From assembly GCA_000467715.1 (NCBI GenBank), contig AJFK01000038.1:62001-126000 (forward strand): a DNA stretch of 64,000 nt. Reading direction: 5' to 3'. The position numbers and the translations under genes are program-made. How positions within the stretch are numbered: the stretch's first letter is position 1; each line of letters starts with the position of its first letter. This DNA comes from Hysterium pulicare CBS 123377 (Eukaryota > Ascomycota > Dothideomycetes > Hysteriales > Hysteriaceae). Shown here in pieces: positions 1 through 11,278 of the stretch. The notes beneath the pieces are model-generated. The model had not been told where the DNA came from. It ran no database searches and was given only the letters and a program-made list of their open reading frames with translations.

Positions 1-698
1 AAAACTTCATAAAACAGAATATGGATAGGAAAAGCCCCGGCATGTATGTCTCTCGTTGCATGGAATTCACAACATCCGGATACGTTCTCGTGCGGCCTCA
101 TTTGGTGATGAATGCGTTTGATCGAACTACTTGATACGTGATGGATGTTACCGTAAGAATAACAGATGCTTCATGATGGGGCAGGGTCTGAACAGGCAAT
201 GGGAAAAGCAAGACGAGGTGAGGGTTTGACTACGGCTGTCGTGGAAAACATATCAAATGAAATACTTCAACGAGGGACGTAAAGAATGCGGAGAATGTTG
301 GATTCTATAACTAAACGGAGGCCACTGTTCTCGACTTGGTTGGATCTTCCTTGCTCCGTAAATGCTCTCGGCCTTGGCGTATGACATAACCAGTATAGAA
401 GTCTGGCACAACTATATGCGACCAAGGGAGAAGACGGGAGATATTGGAGCACCATACAAGGCCTGCACACCAGTTCATCAGGCATGGCATCCTGAGACTT
501 TGTTTTGATGAGAGGGGGAAGGCGCGGCACATGAATGTTCATGGCTTGATTGTTTATGACGGCGATGCCCTAAGCGAGATGCAAACGACGAATGAATCCC
601 ATCCCTGTGAACGCTTTCGCCGCGTGACATCAACGCCCTCCCGTCCTCCCTTCACCAGTAAATATTCTATTAGCTAGTTCGCCGGTCGACTCTACAAA
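1..698. other. 5' flank of SEY1, no gene seen
   Basis: This gene-free stretch leads into the SEY1 start codon. Open frames on both strands are short and show no recognisable domain or splice structure. The last 100 bp are pyrimidine-rich on the plus strand, as is common just upstream of fungal start codons, so the SEY1 promoter and 5' UTR probably lie here. Confidence 0.5.
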
Positions 699-3616
699 AT
701 GGCCAACACCCTCCAAGTCAACGGCAATGGACGGCCCGCCAACATCAAGCATCCCTCCGCTCCCTCTCTCATGATGAACAGCCACTTCGCTCCCGTCGGC
801 GAAGATGCCAGCAGGGAGCAGTATGAACATGGCATCCAGGTTATCGATGAGGACAAAGAGTTCAAGTATGTACAAGACGCCTCATTGGACTATAACCTGC
901 TGTCGAATCGCTCTTCGTGCTAACCTTGGGCCTGCAATGCAGCGAGAAATTATCTACATACCTCAACCTCGAGAAAGTTATACCTGCCGGCTTCAACTAC
1001 CACCTTATCTCTGTTTTCGGCTCCCAGTCAACGGGAAAGTCCACCCTCCTCAACTACCTATTCAAAACCGAGTTCGGTGTCATGTCCGAGCGAGAACGGC
1101 GACAAACAACCAAGGGGATATGGATGAGTAAGAATAAGCGGGAAGGTGCAGATTCCAAGGCCATGGCAGAAAATATCCTGGTTATGGATGTTGAGGGTAC
1201 AGATGGTCGAGAACGAGGAGAGGACCAAGATTTCGAGAGAAAGAGCGCGCTATTTGCACTTGCAACCAGCGAGGTCCTGATTGTAAATATCTGGGAGCAC
1301 CAAGTTGGTTTATACCAAGGAGCAAATATGGGCTTGCTGAAGACCGTCTTCGAGGTCAATCTGCAGTTGTTTATAAAAGATAACAAGTATGTACCGCCGT
1401 TTCCTCGGTTGGCGAACAATGCTAATAGATGGGCAGAACGATCCCAAAATCCCTCCTATTTTTTGTGATCCGCGATCATCTCGGAACCACCCCCCTCGCA
1501 AACCTTCGTAATACCCTACTACAAGACTTGTCAAGGATATGGTCTACGCTGTCAAAGCCTCCTGGACTCGAAAATTCACAGATAGAAGACTACTTTGACT
1601 TTGCGTTTGTTGCGCTTCCTCATAAAATTTTACAGCCAGAACGATTTGAAGCAGAGGTCGAGAAGCTAAGCACACGGTTTCGGGAAGGCTATAACGACCC
1701 GAAGAAGAGCGGGCTTTTAGATGAAGACTCTCTTCCTGTTTTTCTGCCTAAATATCACCGGAGGATTCCCGCAGACGGATTTGCGGTGTACGCAGAGGGT
1801 GTTTGGGACCAGATTGTGCACAATAAAGACTTGGATCTACCCACGCAACAAGAACTTCTTGCACAGTTTCGATGCGACGAGATATCACGAGAGGTCCTGG
1901 TGGCATTCGACGAGGTTATCACACCTCTAGAAGAAAAGCAAGCTGAGAATACCAGAATAGGGCAACCGACGGTACTACCCGAGCTTGGTGGTGCAATGAA
2001 TGCTGCGCGAACCAAAGTGCTCGAAGACTTCTCTACGAATGCAAGCAGATACCACAAGGGAGTCTACACCCGAAAGAAGGCGGAGCTAGAGAGCAAAGTT
2101 GACACCAGACTCAAAGCACTCTTCCAGAGGCAACTCACCGCAGCACACAAATCAGGTGTTGATGCCTTCAGCAACGCAGTCAGCACTTCCGTCAAGAGCG
2201 GACAGAAGAAGGGCAACAACTATGACTTTGCGCAAATCGTTGAGTCTGAGAAAGCAAAAGCTTTGAAGAAATTCGACTCTGATGCCCAGGCTGTGTTGGT
2301 CAAAGACGCGGCTTGGAGCACCTACCAACAAGAAATGAAGCTTTATCGGAAGGACTTGGAAGAGGTCTCTTCAAGATTACGCAAGGAAGAGATGCGACGC
2401 CTCGCCACAAGGGTGGAACGATGGGTACGATCACGACTCGATGAGTCAATCGGATTGGAATTCAACAAGATTGGCACCGGTCGTGGCGGATCGGGAGCTC
2501 CAGAGCATGGGGAAAGGCCTGCGTCGGAAAAGGATCTCTGGGATCGGGTATGGACTATCTTCACGGAAACTGTCGAAGATGCAGAGCGCAGATTTACGGA
2601 TAGAGCACGCAGCTTCGATGCAAGCCCAGAAGAAGTTGAGGTCGGTCTATGGAGATTGCGGAGGAAGTCGTGGGGAGTTTTGCGCGCCAAGATCGATGAA
2701 GAGGTTATGGAGGGCAATATCCTGCTTAAGTTGCGGGAGAAGTACGTATTATATCAAGTTGATACGGTATAATTGAGCTAACATCCCTCTGCAGCTTTGA
2801 AGACAAGTTCCGGTACGACGAACATGGTGTTCCGAGGATATGGCGTCCGACAGATGACATCGAGGGCATATATACCAAAGCTCGCGAGTCTACGATCACT
2901 CTTATTCCTCTCCTCTCTCGCTTTAAATTATCCGGGACATCCGCACCTCCTCCACTTGATGCCTGGATTGGCAGCCCACCACAGTCCGTGTCTTCAGCAG
3001 ACGAGGAGGACCTCGCCCCAATTGGTGGCGTAGACGAAGATGAAGGCAAGAGCTTGGAAGAGGAAATGACTGTTCTGAGCGATACCAAACAGGCAGATCT
3101 TCTTATCCGCTTCAAGAAGACAGCAGACGGAGTCTACGTCGAAGCCAAGCGTAGTGCCATTGGCGGAATGACTCAAGTTCCGTTATATTTCTATGGCTTA
3201 TTACTTGCGCTCGGCTGGAACGAGATCATGACTGGTATGTTTCCACCCTATAACATCCCTTTCAAGTACACTCACCACGATCAACCAATTAACTCTCCCC
3301 AGTCCTTCGAAATCCCGTCTACTTCGTCTTCCTCATTCTCGTAGCCATCGGCGCCTATGTGACGTATACTCTCAACCTCTGGGGTCCAATGGCCCGCATG
3401 GCCGACGCAGCCAGTCGCCAAGCCATCGAAATCGGCAAAGAGCGCCTCCGGGACTTCCTTGAGTCCTCGGACACCGGTCGTCAAGCCATGGCTATGTCTG
3501 GACGCAACAGCAGCACTTCTACTCGGCAACGTGACTATGATGAGGTTAGTATGGATACGCTGAATGGGGATGGGAAGAAGAAACGGGCTGAGGATGATGA
3601 TGTTGACGATATTTGA
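699..3616 (+). CDS. SEY1: Sey1/RHD3/atlastin-class ER fusion GTPase
   Basis: Dynamin-like GTPase that fuses ER tubules to form three-way junctions; it sits in the ER membrane. Five exons are inferred: 699-865, 943-1386, 1437-2741, 2795-3234 and 3303-3616. All introns have GT-AG ends and keep the frame, giving about 889 residues, normal for fungal Sey1. The P-loop GSQSTGKST is near residue 82, followed by the switch/G3 segment DVEGTDGRE and the G4 motif VIRDHLG. A long helical middle domain follows. Near residues 764-808 a hydrophobic hairpin ([11 protein letters not shown], then [16 protein letters not shown]) matches the two-helix membrane anchor of the family. The acidic, Ser-rich tail ends in DDDVDDI. 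The start at 699 gives the usual N-terminal lead-in to the GTPase domain. The next gene is convergent, 306 bp away. Confidence 0.95.
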
Positions 3617-3922
3617 TTTGGCACCAGCGATGCATTGCGGGAATGGGTATAAATTGCTTTTTTTTTGCTGCTTTGTTGTTGTGTGGCTTGGGCGGGTTTG
3701 GATTTTGTTGCCTTAGGATGGAAGGGGTTGGGTCGCCGCACCTCTTTATTCTTAGGTAGACAGTGGTCGTGAATAGTTAAAGCAGACTATTGTTCATATG
3801 CTTAGGTGTAGCATGCTAATACGCTTGTGCACTCTCTCCCGCTCAGTCTTCCGAGTCCGTCAAGTCTTTGCATGAGGTAGCCGGAATTGCACTAAAAAGA
3901 TTTTGATCTCCCTATCAACGCA
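3617..3922. other. Convergent intergenic spacer
   Basis: Shared 3' region between SEY1 (plus) and the hydantoinase gene (minus). It contains a T-rich run soon after the SEY1 stop. No gene or repeat is seen. Confidence 0.5.
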
Positions 3923-5510
3923 TCATAACGGTATCTGCCACTCCCCAGGCACCCTACTCCCAGCCAAACAACTCGCCCCGCGTTTGACAAACTTCCCATA
4001 CCCCTTCTCACCCACCAACCCCCCATTCTCCCTATCCCAAACCACTTTACCCCTCAAAATCGTATATCGCGGCCACTGCTTCATGATTCTCCCCTCGTAC
4101 GGCGTATAATCCACATCATGATGCAACATGTCGTTCGTCAACTTGAATTCCGGCATCCCCGCGGGCGGATACCATATATTAACATCAGCATCACTTTCCC
4201 CCTCGACCAACCCGCCCTTCCTCGGCCACAGTCCATACAATTTGGCCGGATTGGCACTCGTGACTTCGACGAATTTCTTGAGATGGAGCCGGTCGGCGCT
4301 CAGCGTGAGCGCGAGACGCGTCTCGATTCCCGGACAGCCATTCGGTATGTATTTGAAGTGACCGAGCGGGAACTCGTCGTTGACACACGTCTTCTTCCCT
4401 TTAACGCTGTCGTCGTACCGGAAGGGACAGTGGTCAGATGATAAGATGGTGAAGGTGCCGTTGGCGAGACCGGTCCAGATGCCCTCGTGGTCTTGGGCGC
4501 TGGCGCGCGGCGGGGGGCTGCAGACGCATTTGGCGCCTTCGAAACCGGGTTGCGCGAGGTCGGAGGCGGTCAGGAAGAGGTATTGCGGGCAGGTTTCTGC
4601 GTAGATGGGGAGACCCTTGTCCTGTGCGGTTTTTATGTGCAGGGCGGCGGAGGGGGTGGAGACGTGGACGATCAGGATGGGGGTGTCGATGAATTGGCTG
4701 AGGCTTATGGCGCGGTATGTTGCTTCTATTTCGGCCATGGGCGGATGCGAGGGGCCGTGGTACTTTGGAGCGAATAGTTTGCGCTTTTCGAGTTGGGCTG
4801 TCATCCAGTCTATTACTTGGCCGTTTTCTGCATGCACCATTGTTGTTATCTTTTGTGCGCGCGCTTCTAAGAGGACGTCGAGGATCTGGCCGTCGTGTAG
4901 TTGTAGGGCTTCGTAGGTCATGTAGATCTTTAGGGAGGAGATGCCTTCGGAGCGGAGGGTTTTGAATTCGGAGAGCACGTTGGGCGAGGGGTTGGAGACG
5001 AGGAGGTGGAAGGAGTAGTCGCTGTAGCAGACTTGGTTTGCTTTGGCGTGGGTGGCGCGGAGGGTGGAGAGCATGGTGTCTTCGGATTTTGTTTGGGGCG
5101 CGAAGGTTATCATGGTTGTTGTTCCTCCTGCGATGGCTGATCGACTGCCTGGATTGCTGATGTTAGGGGAGATGGATAGTGAGAGATGGACGGGTTACCT
5201 GTTTCGTAGTTGTCTGCTGTTGAGCCTTTGCCGAAGAGAGGTGGTTCGTCGAGGTGGACATGTGCATCTACACCTCCTGGCTGCACACAGTTCCAGATTA
5301 GTAATTGAGGTTGGAGTCGGAGAAGGGATAGAGGCCTACCATCACATAGCCCCCCTCAGCATCAATCGTCCGGGTAGCTGTCGCATCTTTCAGGCTTCCC
5401 CGCGGTGCTACCTTTTCAATCTTCTCACCCTTCACAGCTATATCATACTCTCCAATCTCCGTGTCTGTCACAACCAAGCCATTGGTGATAATGAGATCGT
5501 ATGTGGCCAT
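3923..5510 (-). CDS. Dihydropyrimidinase / D-hydantoinase family cyclic amidohydrolase
   Basis: Likely opens the ring of dihydrouracil/dihydrothymine or a hydantoin to an N-carbamoyl amino acid in the cytosol. Three exons: 5510-5340, 5280-5199 and 5148-3923, about 492 residues. The binuclear-metal set of the family is visible: DAHVHLDEP (His 64 and 66), the carbamylated-lysine motif SLKIYMTY (Lys 158), VHAEN (His 190), IVHVS (His 246) and SSDHCPF (Asp 323). The opening MATYDLIITNGLVVT is typical, so the start at 5510 is secure. It is divergent from an M20 carbamoyl-amidohydrolase gene 332 bp away, which fits the PYD2-PYD3 pair of reductive pyrimidine breakdown. Allantoinase is less likely because the SLKIYM and SSDHCPF forms are hydantoinase-like. 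The exact substrate cannot be read from sequence. Confidence 0.9.
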
Positions 5511-5842
5511 TTTGGAATATCAAGGCGGAAACCTAGGAAGTGGTGGTAGTATAGATGAACAGTAGACACTCCCGAAGGAGAATCTAGCCCGCTTATACAT
5601 GGTGAATGCGGGTAGTGAATGTCGTCCTCGGAGTGGTGTTGACGGTTGGTTGTGCTAGTGCGCCTATCGCCGACCCCCTTGCTTATCGGAGGACGGACTG
5701 GCCTATCCAAGTGGGGCATCTCGTGAACGATTCCCCGCGCCTTCAATTCATCATTCTGTCATATCCACCTGTCATTGTTAATGTCCTTTACGATGGAGGT
5801 ACCTCTAAACTTTTTCCCGAGAATTGGCTTGTCTAAACCTCA
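5511..5842. promoter_or_regulatory. Shared divergent promoter of the hydantoinase/carbamoylase pair
   Basis: The 332 bp between two opposed start codons must hold both promoters unless one reaches into its neighbour. On the minus strand two HGATAR-type sites fit the consensus of fungal GATA nitrogen regulators (AreA/Nit2): the TATC cores are at 5665-5668 (CGATAG) and 5684-5687 (CGATAA). They lie 19 bp apart. Such short sites occur often by chance, so the role in nitrogen control is inferred from the function of the two genes. Confidence 0.45.
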
Positions 5843-7180
5843 ATGGCCCCCCTAAGAATCAACGATAAAAGACTGAACGAAACTCTACAATCAACATGTA
5901 CACAATGGGGAGCTCTATCCGCGCCTTCGACGGGAATGTGTCGATTGACACTGAGCCAAGAGGATAAACAAATTCGAGATTGGCTCGTAGAAGAATGTCG
6001 AATGTTGGGATGTGAGGTGAAGGTTGATCAAATGGGGAATATCTTCGCAATTCGGCCTGGAACGGCGAAAGATAGGAAGCCAATTGGGATGGGCAGTCAT
6101 ATGGATACTCAGCCAGCAGGTACAACCACTCTAACATCTCACGCGTCTCTGCGATATTGGTGATTAATTGGCGTAGGCGGCAGATATGACGGTATCCTAG
6201 GTGTCCAAGCAGCCCTTGAAGTCCTCCGTACTCTCCATGAGAACAACATCGAAACCTACTGCCCCATCGCGTTGATTGACTGGACGAACGAGGAAGGAGC
6301 GCGCTTTCCCGGAGCTATGATGTCTTCGGGAGTCTGGAGTACAAAATCATCAACCCCCTTAGAGGCATGCTGGGAGATCAAGGACAAGGAAGGTGTACTG
6401 ATGCGGGATGCTTTAGAAGAGATTGGATACCTTGGGAAGACTCCATGTGGCTACAGGGAAAATGGACTGGAGTGCCATTTCGAGCTGCACATAGAACAAG
6501 GCCCCGTTCTGGAACGAGCGAGAAAGACTGTCGGTGTCGTCACAGCTGTTCAAGGCATGAAATGGTTCGCTATACGAGTAACTGGCGAAGAAGGCCATTC
6601 AGGAACAACGCCCATGCCAGATCGCTCTGATGCTCTTGTCACTGCGTCCCGCCTCATCAGTAGCGTTCGAGACACAGCACTTCGTACGGAGCTGGGTGTA
6701 GCTACAGTAGGAGTCATCAACAGCGATACATCAAGCCAAGCAACCATTCCAGCAGGCGTGGACTTCATAATAGATGTCCGCTGCTCCACCGATCCAATGG
6801 TCGAAGACCTCGCCGCTGAAATCTTCAATTCCTTCGACAAGATCATCAAAGAAGAGAACAACAAGACAGGATATAAAGTGACGAAAACGTGGGGGCTCCC
6901 AGAGTCGATCTTTCACTCCAGGTGTATCGAAGCCGTGCGAGCAGCTGCTCTCACTCAAGTGCCCGAGACTGAGATTATGGACATGAAGTCGAGAGCTGGA
7001 CATGATAGCGCTTGGACGTCGAGAGTCGTGCCGACGAGTATGATTTTCGTGCCGTCGAAAGATGGGATCTCGCATAATCCAAATGAGTATACGAGCCCAG
7101 AACATTGTGCTCTGGGTGCGCAGGTTCTGCTGCGAGCTGTGCTGCATTATGACGAGAAAGTGAAGGAGGGGAAATATTAG
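5843..7180 (+). CDS. M20-family N-carbamoyl-amino-acid hydrolase (PYD3/HyuC/AllC type)
   Basis: Zn-dependent amidohydrolase that would release CO2 and ammonia from an N-carbamoyl (beta-)amino acid, the step after the divergent hydantoinase. Two exons: 5843-6119 and 6177-7180, about 426 residues. The intron splits the first metal motif, GSHMDTQPAG|GRYDG (His near 86, Asp near 88). Further family marks are DWTNEEGARFPG (Glu 131/132), ELHIEQGPVLE (His near 197), GHSGTTPMPDRSDAL in the lid/dimer domain, SRAGHDSAW, and a C-terminal SHNPNEYTSPE. Length and motif order match bacterial L-carbamoylases and the beta-alanine synthase (PYD3) of Saccharomyces kluyveri. I cannot separate carbamoyl-beta-alanine from carbamoyl-alpha-amino acid or allantoate use by eye. 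The neighbour favours a pyrimidine or hydantoin route. Confidence 0.9.
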
Positions 7181-7539
7181 AAATACGCTAATATATCAAT
7201 TGCATATGGAAGAAGAAAGGCTAGACGGCTCTGTCGCATCGATGAGAACGAAGCATAGATGCGATTTACTTTGCTATTCTGCTGGATGTCGATCCACTGA
7301 CATATATGCCTTCGTGGCTCTCTATGATCAATTAGGTTGCTCCGTCAATCAGATGCCTAGAATGCCTATCTCACAACTCTCACAAAACACTCACATCTCT
7401 CCATTCTGTATAGTTAACTTCGTAAACTCAGGCACGGTTGTTCCAAAGGCCACGTTTCACAATCAAGCCTGATTACTTTGATCCTTAAAGAAATCAATCA
7501 TATTTGCTTTTTATCGGTACAACAAGTCCCATCTGGCTC
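7181..7539. other. Gene-free spacer
   Basis: 3' flank of the carbamoyl-amidohydrolase gene. Only short open frames without recognisable domains are seen. Confidence 0.4.
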
Positions 7540-8104
7540 TCAAACGACTATTAAATCTCTGATACGCCGTTGAAACCTCTCGAGCTCCCTTAGGTACCAA
7601 TCCTTTTGTCCCCGCGAATCCCAAACCTTCAAGCCCATCTTCTTCTCCAAAAACTCTGGCCACTCCTTCGCAAAGTATCCGGAAATCTCCAGTTTGTCAA
7701 GGCCCCTGATTTTTGCCAATGCTTGAACCACATTAACATCAGCCCCTCCTCCAAAATGCCAGCATGTTGGCTCTGCATCCCAGAATATATCCATCTCCCG
7801 CAAACCCACAGCTTGGGCGGCCAGCTTTTCGAATAGAACGCGCCACTTGGGGCCGCAGGGTGGCTTTTTGGAGAAAAGGTCGCCGTCAGGAAAGGGATAG
7901 TTCACCACGCCCCGAAGAGTAAACAGCATCAACGAAGACTCTGAGCTTGGTGAGGTGCATAGCGTTGGCTGGGGTGATTTGCTGCAGCCATTTCAGTGCG
8001 TGGTCCGGATCGTTGATCATGAACTTGTTCTCGGAGTAGAAGGTTGGAGACGGCTTGCGGCGTATGGAAGAAGGGTCATTAACTCTGATTTGATCTTGAG
8101 ACAT
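7540..8104 (-). pseudogene. Decayed fragment of a 2EXR/DUF7730-like fungal protein
   Basis: The minus strand carries the C-terminal half of a widespread fungal family of unknown function, recognised by PTFYSENKFMINDPDHALKW, then ITPANAMHLTKLRVFVDA. The frame then changes near 7915-7935 and continues as LFTLRGVVNYPFPDGDLFSK to a long charged tail ending at 7540. No GT-AG intron can join the two frames, so a one-base indel is the simplest explanation. The N-terminal LPxEIR-type domain that normally precedes FYSENxF is not found upstream. I therefore read this as a truncated, frame-broken copy. A sequencing error remains possible for the frame change, but would not explain the missing front. Confidence 0.6.
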
Positions 8105-9263
8105 GCTGGCTTTTCTTGTGATGAGTCTTGGATGGCGAAATATTGGATTGTGAGAGTTGGATAACTGTAGTTTGGTGTTAACGATGGATTTTGACCATTT
8201 GTTGGACATGCTGCTCAGCCTTCTTACACCGCCCTTGTATGCTGTCCCTCGACGCTGGGCTGGCCACATTAGTTTCTGCTGAGACTGGATTTAGAAAGTC
8301 TGCTGGCCGGTGACTTCCTCCTTGCTTGGGACTGCCAGCTGCTGTACCTTGGGCTCACTTACACATAGCGCTCAAATCTCCCTCACTTTCGTGTTTACAT
8401 GCATTCATATGTACAGTTATGTGGCTTAGATGAACAGAGTTGGGGCTTGCCCACGACAAGTCCAAATGGAGGAGTGAAAGAGTGGAAGCAAGGTATTGCA
8501 TAAAGAAATGTTGCCTCCTGGATCGAATTCCAGAGTATTTCCTCCGCAAACACACCTGGTCTCCCTTTCGCCAGTAACATATAGGCTCACTTGAGATACC
8601 GCGGCAACGATTATGGAATTTGGAGTCGATACGCGGCTGAAAGGGGTTTGGAAGATTGGTAATCGGTAAGGAGAAGCGGAAGATCTAGTTTCTTTCATAA
8701 TGGGCTTTGGAAATAGGCGAAGACGCGCAGAAGAAACCGGCAGTGAGACAAATGAGGAATATTCAGGACCAGATTTCTCCCCGAAGGGTAGGGTTGAGTA
8801 TCTTTTGGGCGGCTTGCACTTATATTGTGTCTCCATGGTTTGCTCAATTTCATCGTATCCCGTCACCTGGCGTGTCCACGCTCTTCCCAGACACCAGATA
8901 AGTCTTGCGAGTTTCTCATGTGGAGAAAAAGTTATTGTTGGAGGGAATGGTCTGTTTTCGAAGATAGCCAAGCTTAGTCATCCAGTTTTTGCTTCTTATC
9001 AAACCTCCCGCTCCACCATTCTAGTCTTTTTATTTTACCTAACACCGTTGACCGCGCCGTCCTGTCCCCGCTTCTTGATCGCTTGCAGATGGAATCGCAT
9101 TTCTCATTGGCCCCAATGGCTGCTTATCACCACTCTTGTGGTGGGATAGCCGTATTATATCCATGCCGTCATAATGTTACTGCAGTCCGTCACTTTTCTA
9201 GATGAAGGAGCGAAGATATTATTCCCTTAAGGAGACCTCCAAAGCAGTATCAATCGCATAGCC
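8105..9263. other. Long gene-poor spacer
   Basis: Roughly 1.1 kb between the decayed fragment and the flavoprotein gene. The minus strand is open over 8426-8971 and the plus strand over 8700-9149. Neither product shows a domain, a signal or plausible codon bias, and they overlap each other, so I do not call a gene. The proximal part should hold the promoter of the monooxygenase. Confidence 0.4.
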
Positions 9264-11094
9264 ATGAGCACCAGAGAGAATGTGGAGTATGTGGATGTAC
9301 TAATAGTAGGAGGAGGTCCAGTCGGTATATTCTCTACAATTTCCAGCGCCTTTTCTCAAATCTGTATCTAAGTAATATCAAGGTCTCATAACCGCCTTTC
9401 AACTCGCTCGCAACCTTCCGCCGCCACATAAGATCAAGATCATCGAGAAACATCCAAAGTCTGCCCAAGATCAGTATGGACGTGCTATCACCCTATATCC
9501 ACGCAGCTCTGAGATGCTGGACCAGTTAGGGCTTGCAGATGCGCTCGCTCAACAGTGTTTCGCATGTCGGACAACAGTTTCGTACGATAAGTATGGGAAC
9601 GAGGTTCAGGGACGCGGCTGGTATTTCATGGAGAACATGAAGGATACAAAATGGGATTTTGCCTTGGTTCTGCGTCAGAAATACCAGGAAGAAATATTTC
9701 GCCAAGCCTTGAAACGTCATGGTGTGGAACTTGATGCGCCTGTTGCACTCGTGGATCTGGAGATACTGGGAAATGTTCCTCCGAATGGATACAAAGTTGT
9801 CGCGACAGTTGAGAACGGAACCAGCAAAAGCAGAAGAACGATCAAATGTAGATATCTGGTCGGAGCAGATGGCGGCAGATCCTTCGTCAGACGAGCGATG
9901 AACATCCCCTTTGATGGTTTCTCGAGTGAAGATAAGTGGGTGCGGATCGATGGTGTAATCGAAACGGACATGCCAAAGCCGAGGTCTTACGGCGCGATCG
10001 AATCTCCAACGCATGGAAATGTTCTATGGGCTGCGCTTGATCATGGTGCTACTCGCATAGGATTTGCCTTCACTGCAGAACGTCAGAAAGCTTATAAAGA
10101 GTTCGATGAAGAGGCCGCCGTCAAGGAGGCAATCGCGTCTGTGAAACCGTTTTCGTTGTCCTTCAAACAAGTAGATTGGTGGACCATCTACGTCGTTGGT
10201 CAACGTATAGCACGAAATTTCTTCGCCAAAGAGTGTGTTTTCTTGGCTGGAGATGCGTGTCATACCCACAGTTCCGGTGCCGCTCAAGGAATGAACACGG
10301 GAATCCACGACGCTGTTAACCTAGGCTGGAAGCTATCACTTGTCCTTCGTGGCCTGGCGAAACCAGAACTACTCCATACGTACGAGCACGAACGTCTACC
10401 GAACGTCCAAAAACTCATCAACTATGACAAAGATATCTCCCGACTCATGACCATGCAGTTGCCACAGGGATGGACTGGCGACCCGAATGCGGACCCAAAC
10501 GAAGTCCTTGGACAAGTCATGGCTGAAGCGGCAACTTTCAGCAGTGGCCTGGGCATTTACTACGAATCTGACGATGTTCTGAATGTCTCCCAGACTTCAA
10601 GGAAGTCAAGCTCGAAAACCATCCAGGCAGGTCAACGTGCTCCAGATGTGGAACTCCAGAAACCAGCGACGTTTGAAACAACACGATTGCAGAAAGAGAC
10701 GCCAAACATTGCACACTTCTATATCGTCATCTTCGCAGGCAATGTCGCACTGACAAAACCGTCTCTCTCCGCCTTCTCACGTGCCGTGGAAAACTCGAAA
10801 TGGTTCAAACCGCATATGCCAATATCCTGGGTGTCGATCCTAGCAGGGACTGCCGGGCCATCTGCTTATGAAAGCTTGGGCGGCATGCCCTTTGGAAACG
10901 TATTCTATGATGAAGCGCATACTGCTCATACACGGTACGGCGTTGACAGCAGTGTAGGAGGCATCTTTGTGGTTCGGCCTGATGGATGGGTTGGAAAGGC
11001 TACGGATATCAGCCTCGATGCCGTAGATGCTTTGGAGAAGTACTTCAAGCGGTTCTTGGTCTTGGATACTTCACAGAAGTCATCTAAGCTTTAG
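9264..11094 (+). CDS. FAD-dependent aromatic monooxygenase, phenol 2-monooxygenase-like
   Basis: Group A flavoprotein hydroxylase predicted to use NAD(P)H and O2 to hydroxylate a phenolic ring. Two exons: 9264-9324 and 9383-11094, about 590 residues. The short first exon supplies the dinucleotide-binding turn VLIVGGGPVG, and the splice restores GLITAFQLAR. The DG motif (GADGGRSFVRRAMNIPF) and the GD motif (FLAGDACHTHSSGAAQGMN) follow in the expected order. The last 170 residues resemble the thioredoxin-like dimerisation domain of phenol hydroxylase and MobA-type 3-hydroxybenzoate 4-monooxygenases. No secondary-metabolite core enzyme lies nearby, so catabolism of a plant or soil phenolic is the simplest role. 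The substrate is unknown. Confidence 0.88.
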
Positions 11095-11278
11095 AAATTG
11101 AGACTTGGAAAGATCAAATCTGTGTTTGACGTATTCAAGGTATATATTCAAAACGGTGCATAGTAGAATGTGAACCCTCACAAACTCAAAATATAACGAG
11201 AGACAAAATACAGTCTGAATAGAACAGAAGCCCACCCCCTCCGCAATCTCCCATCTCGACATCTCCCCACCGCCTCAC

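Noticed and set aside
4118-5549. Several plus-strand open frames of 70-170 codons
   Set aside because: They are antisense shadows of the hydantoinase exons with no domains of their own.
8426-9149. Overlapping open frames of 181 and 149 codons on opposite strands
   Set aside because: No domain, no splice support, the two exclude each other over most of their length, and they lie in a promoter region.
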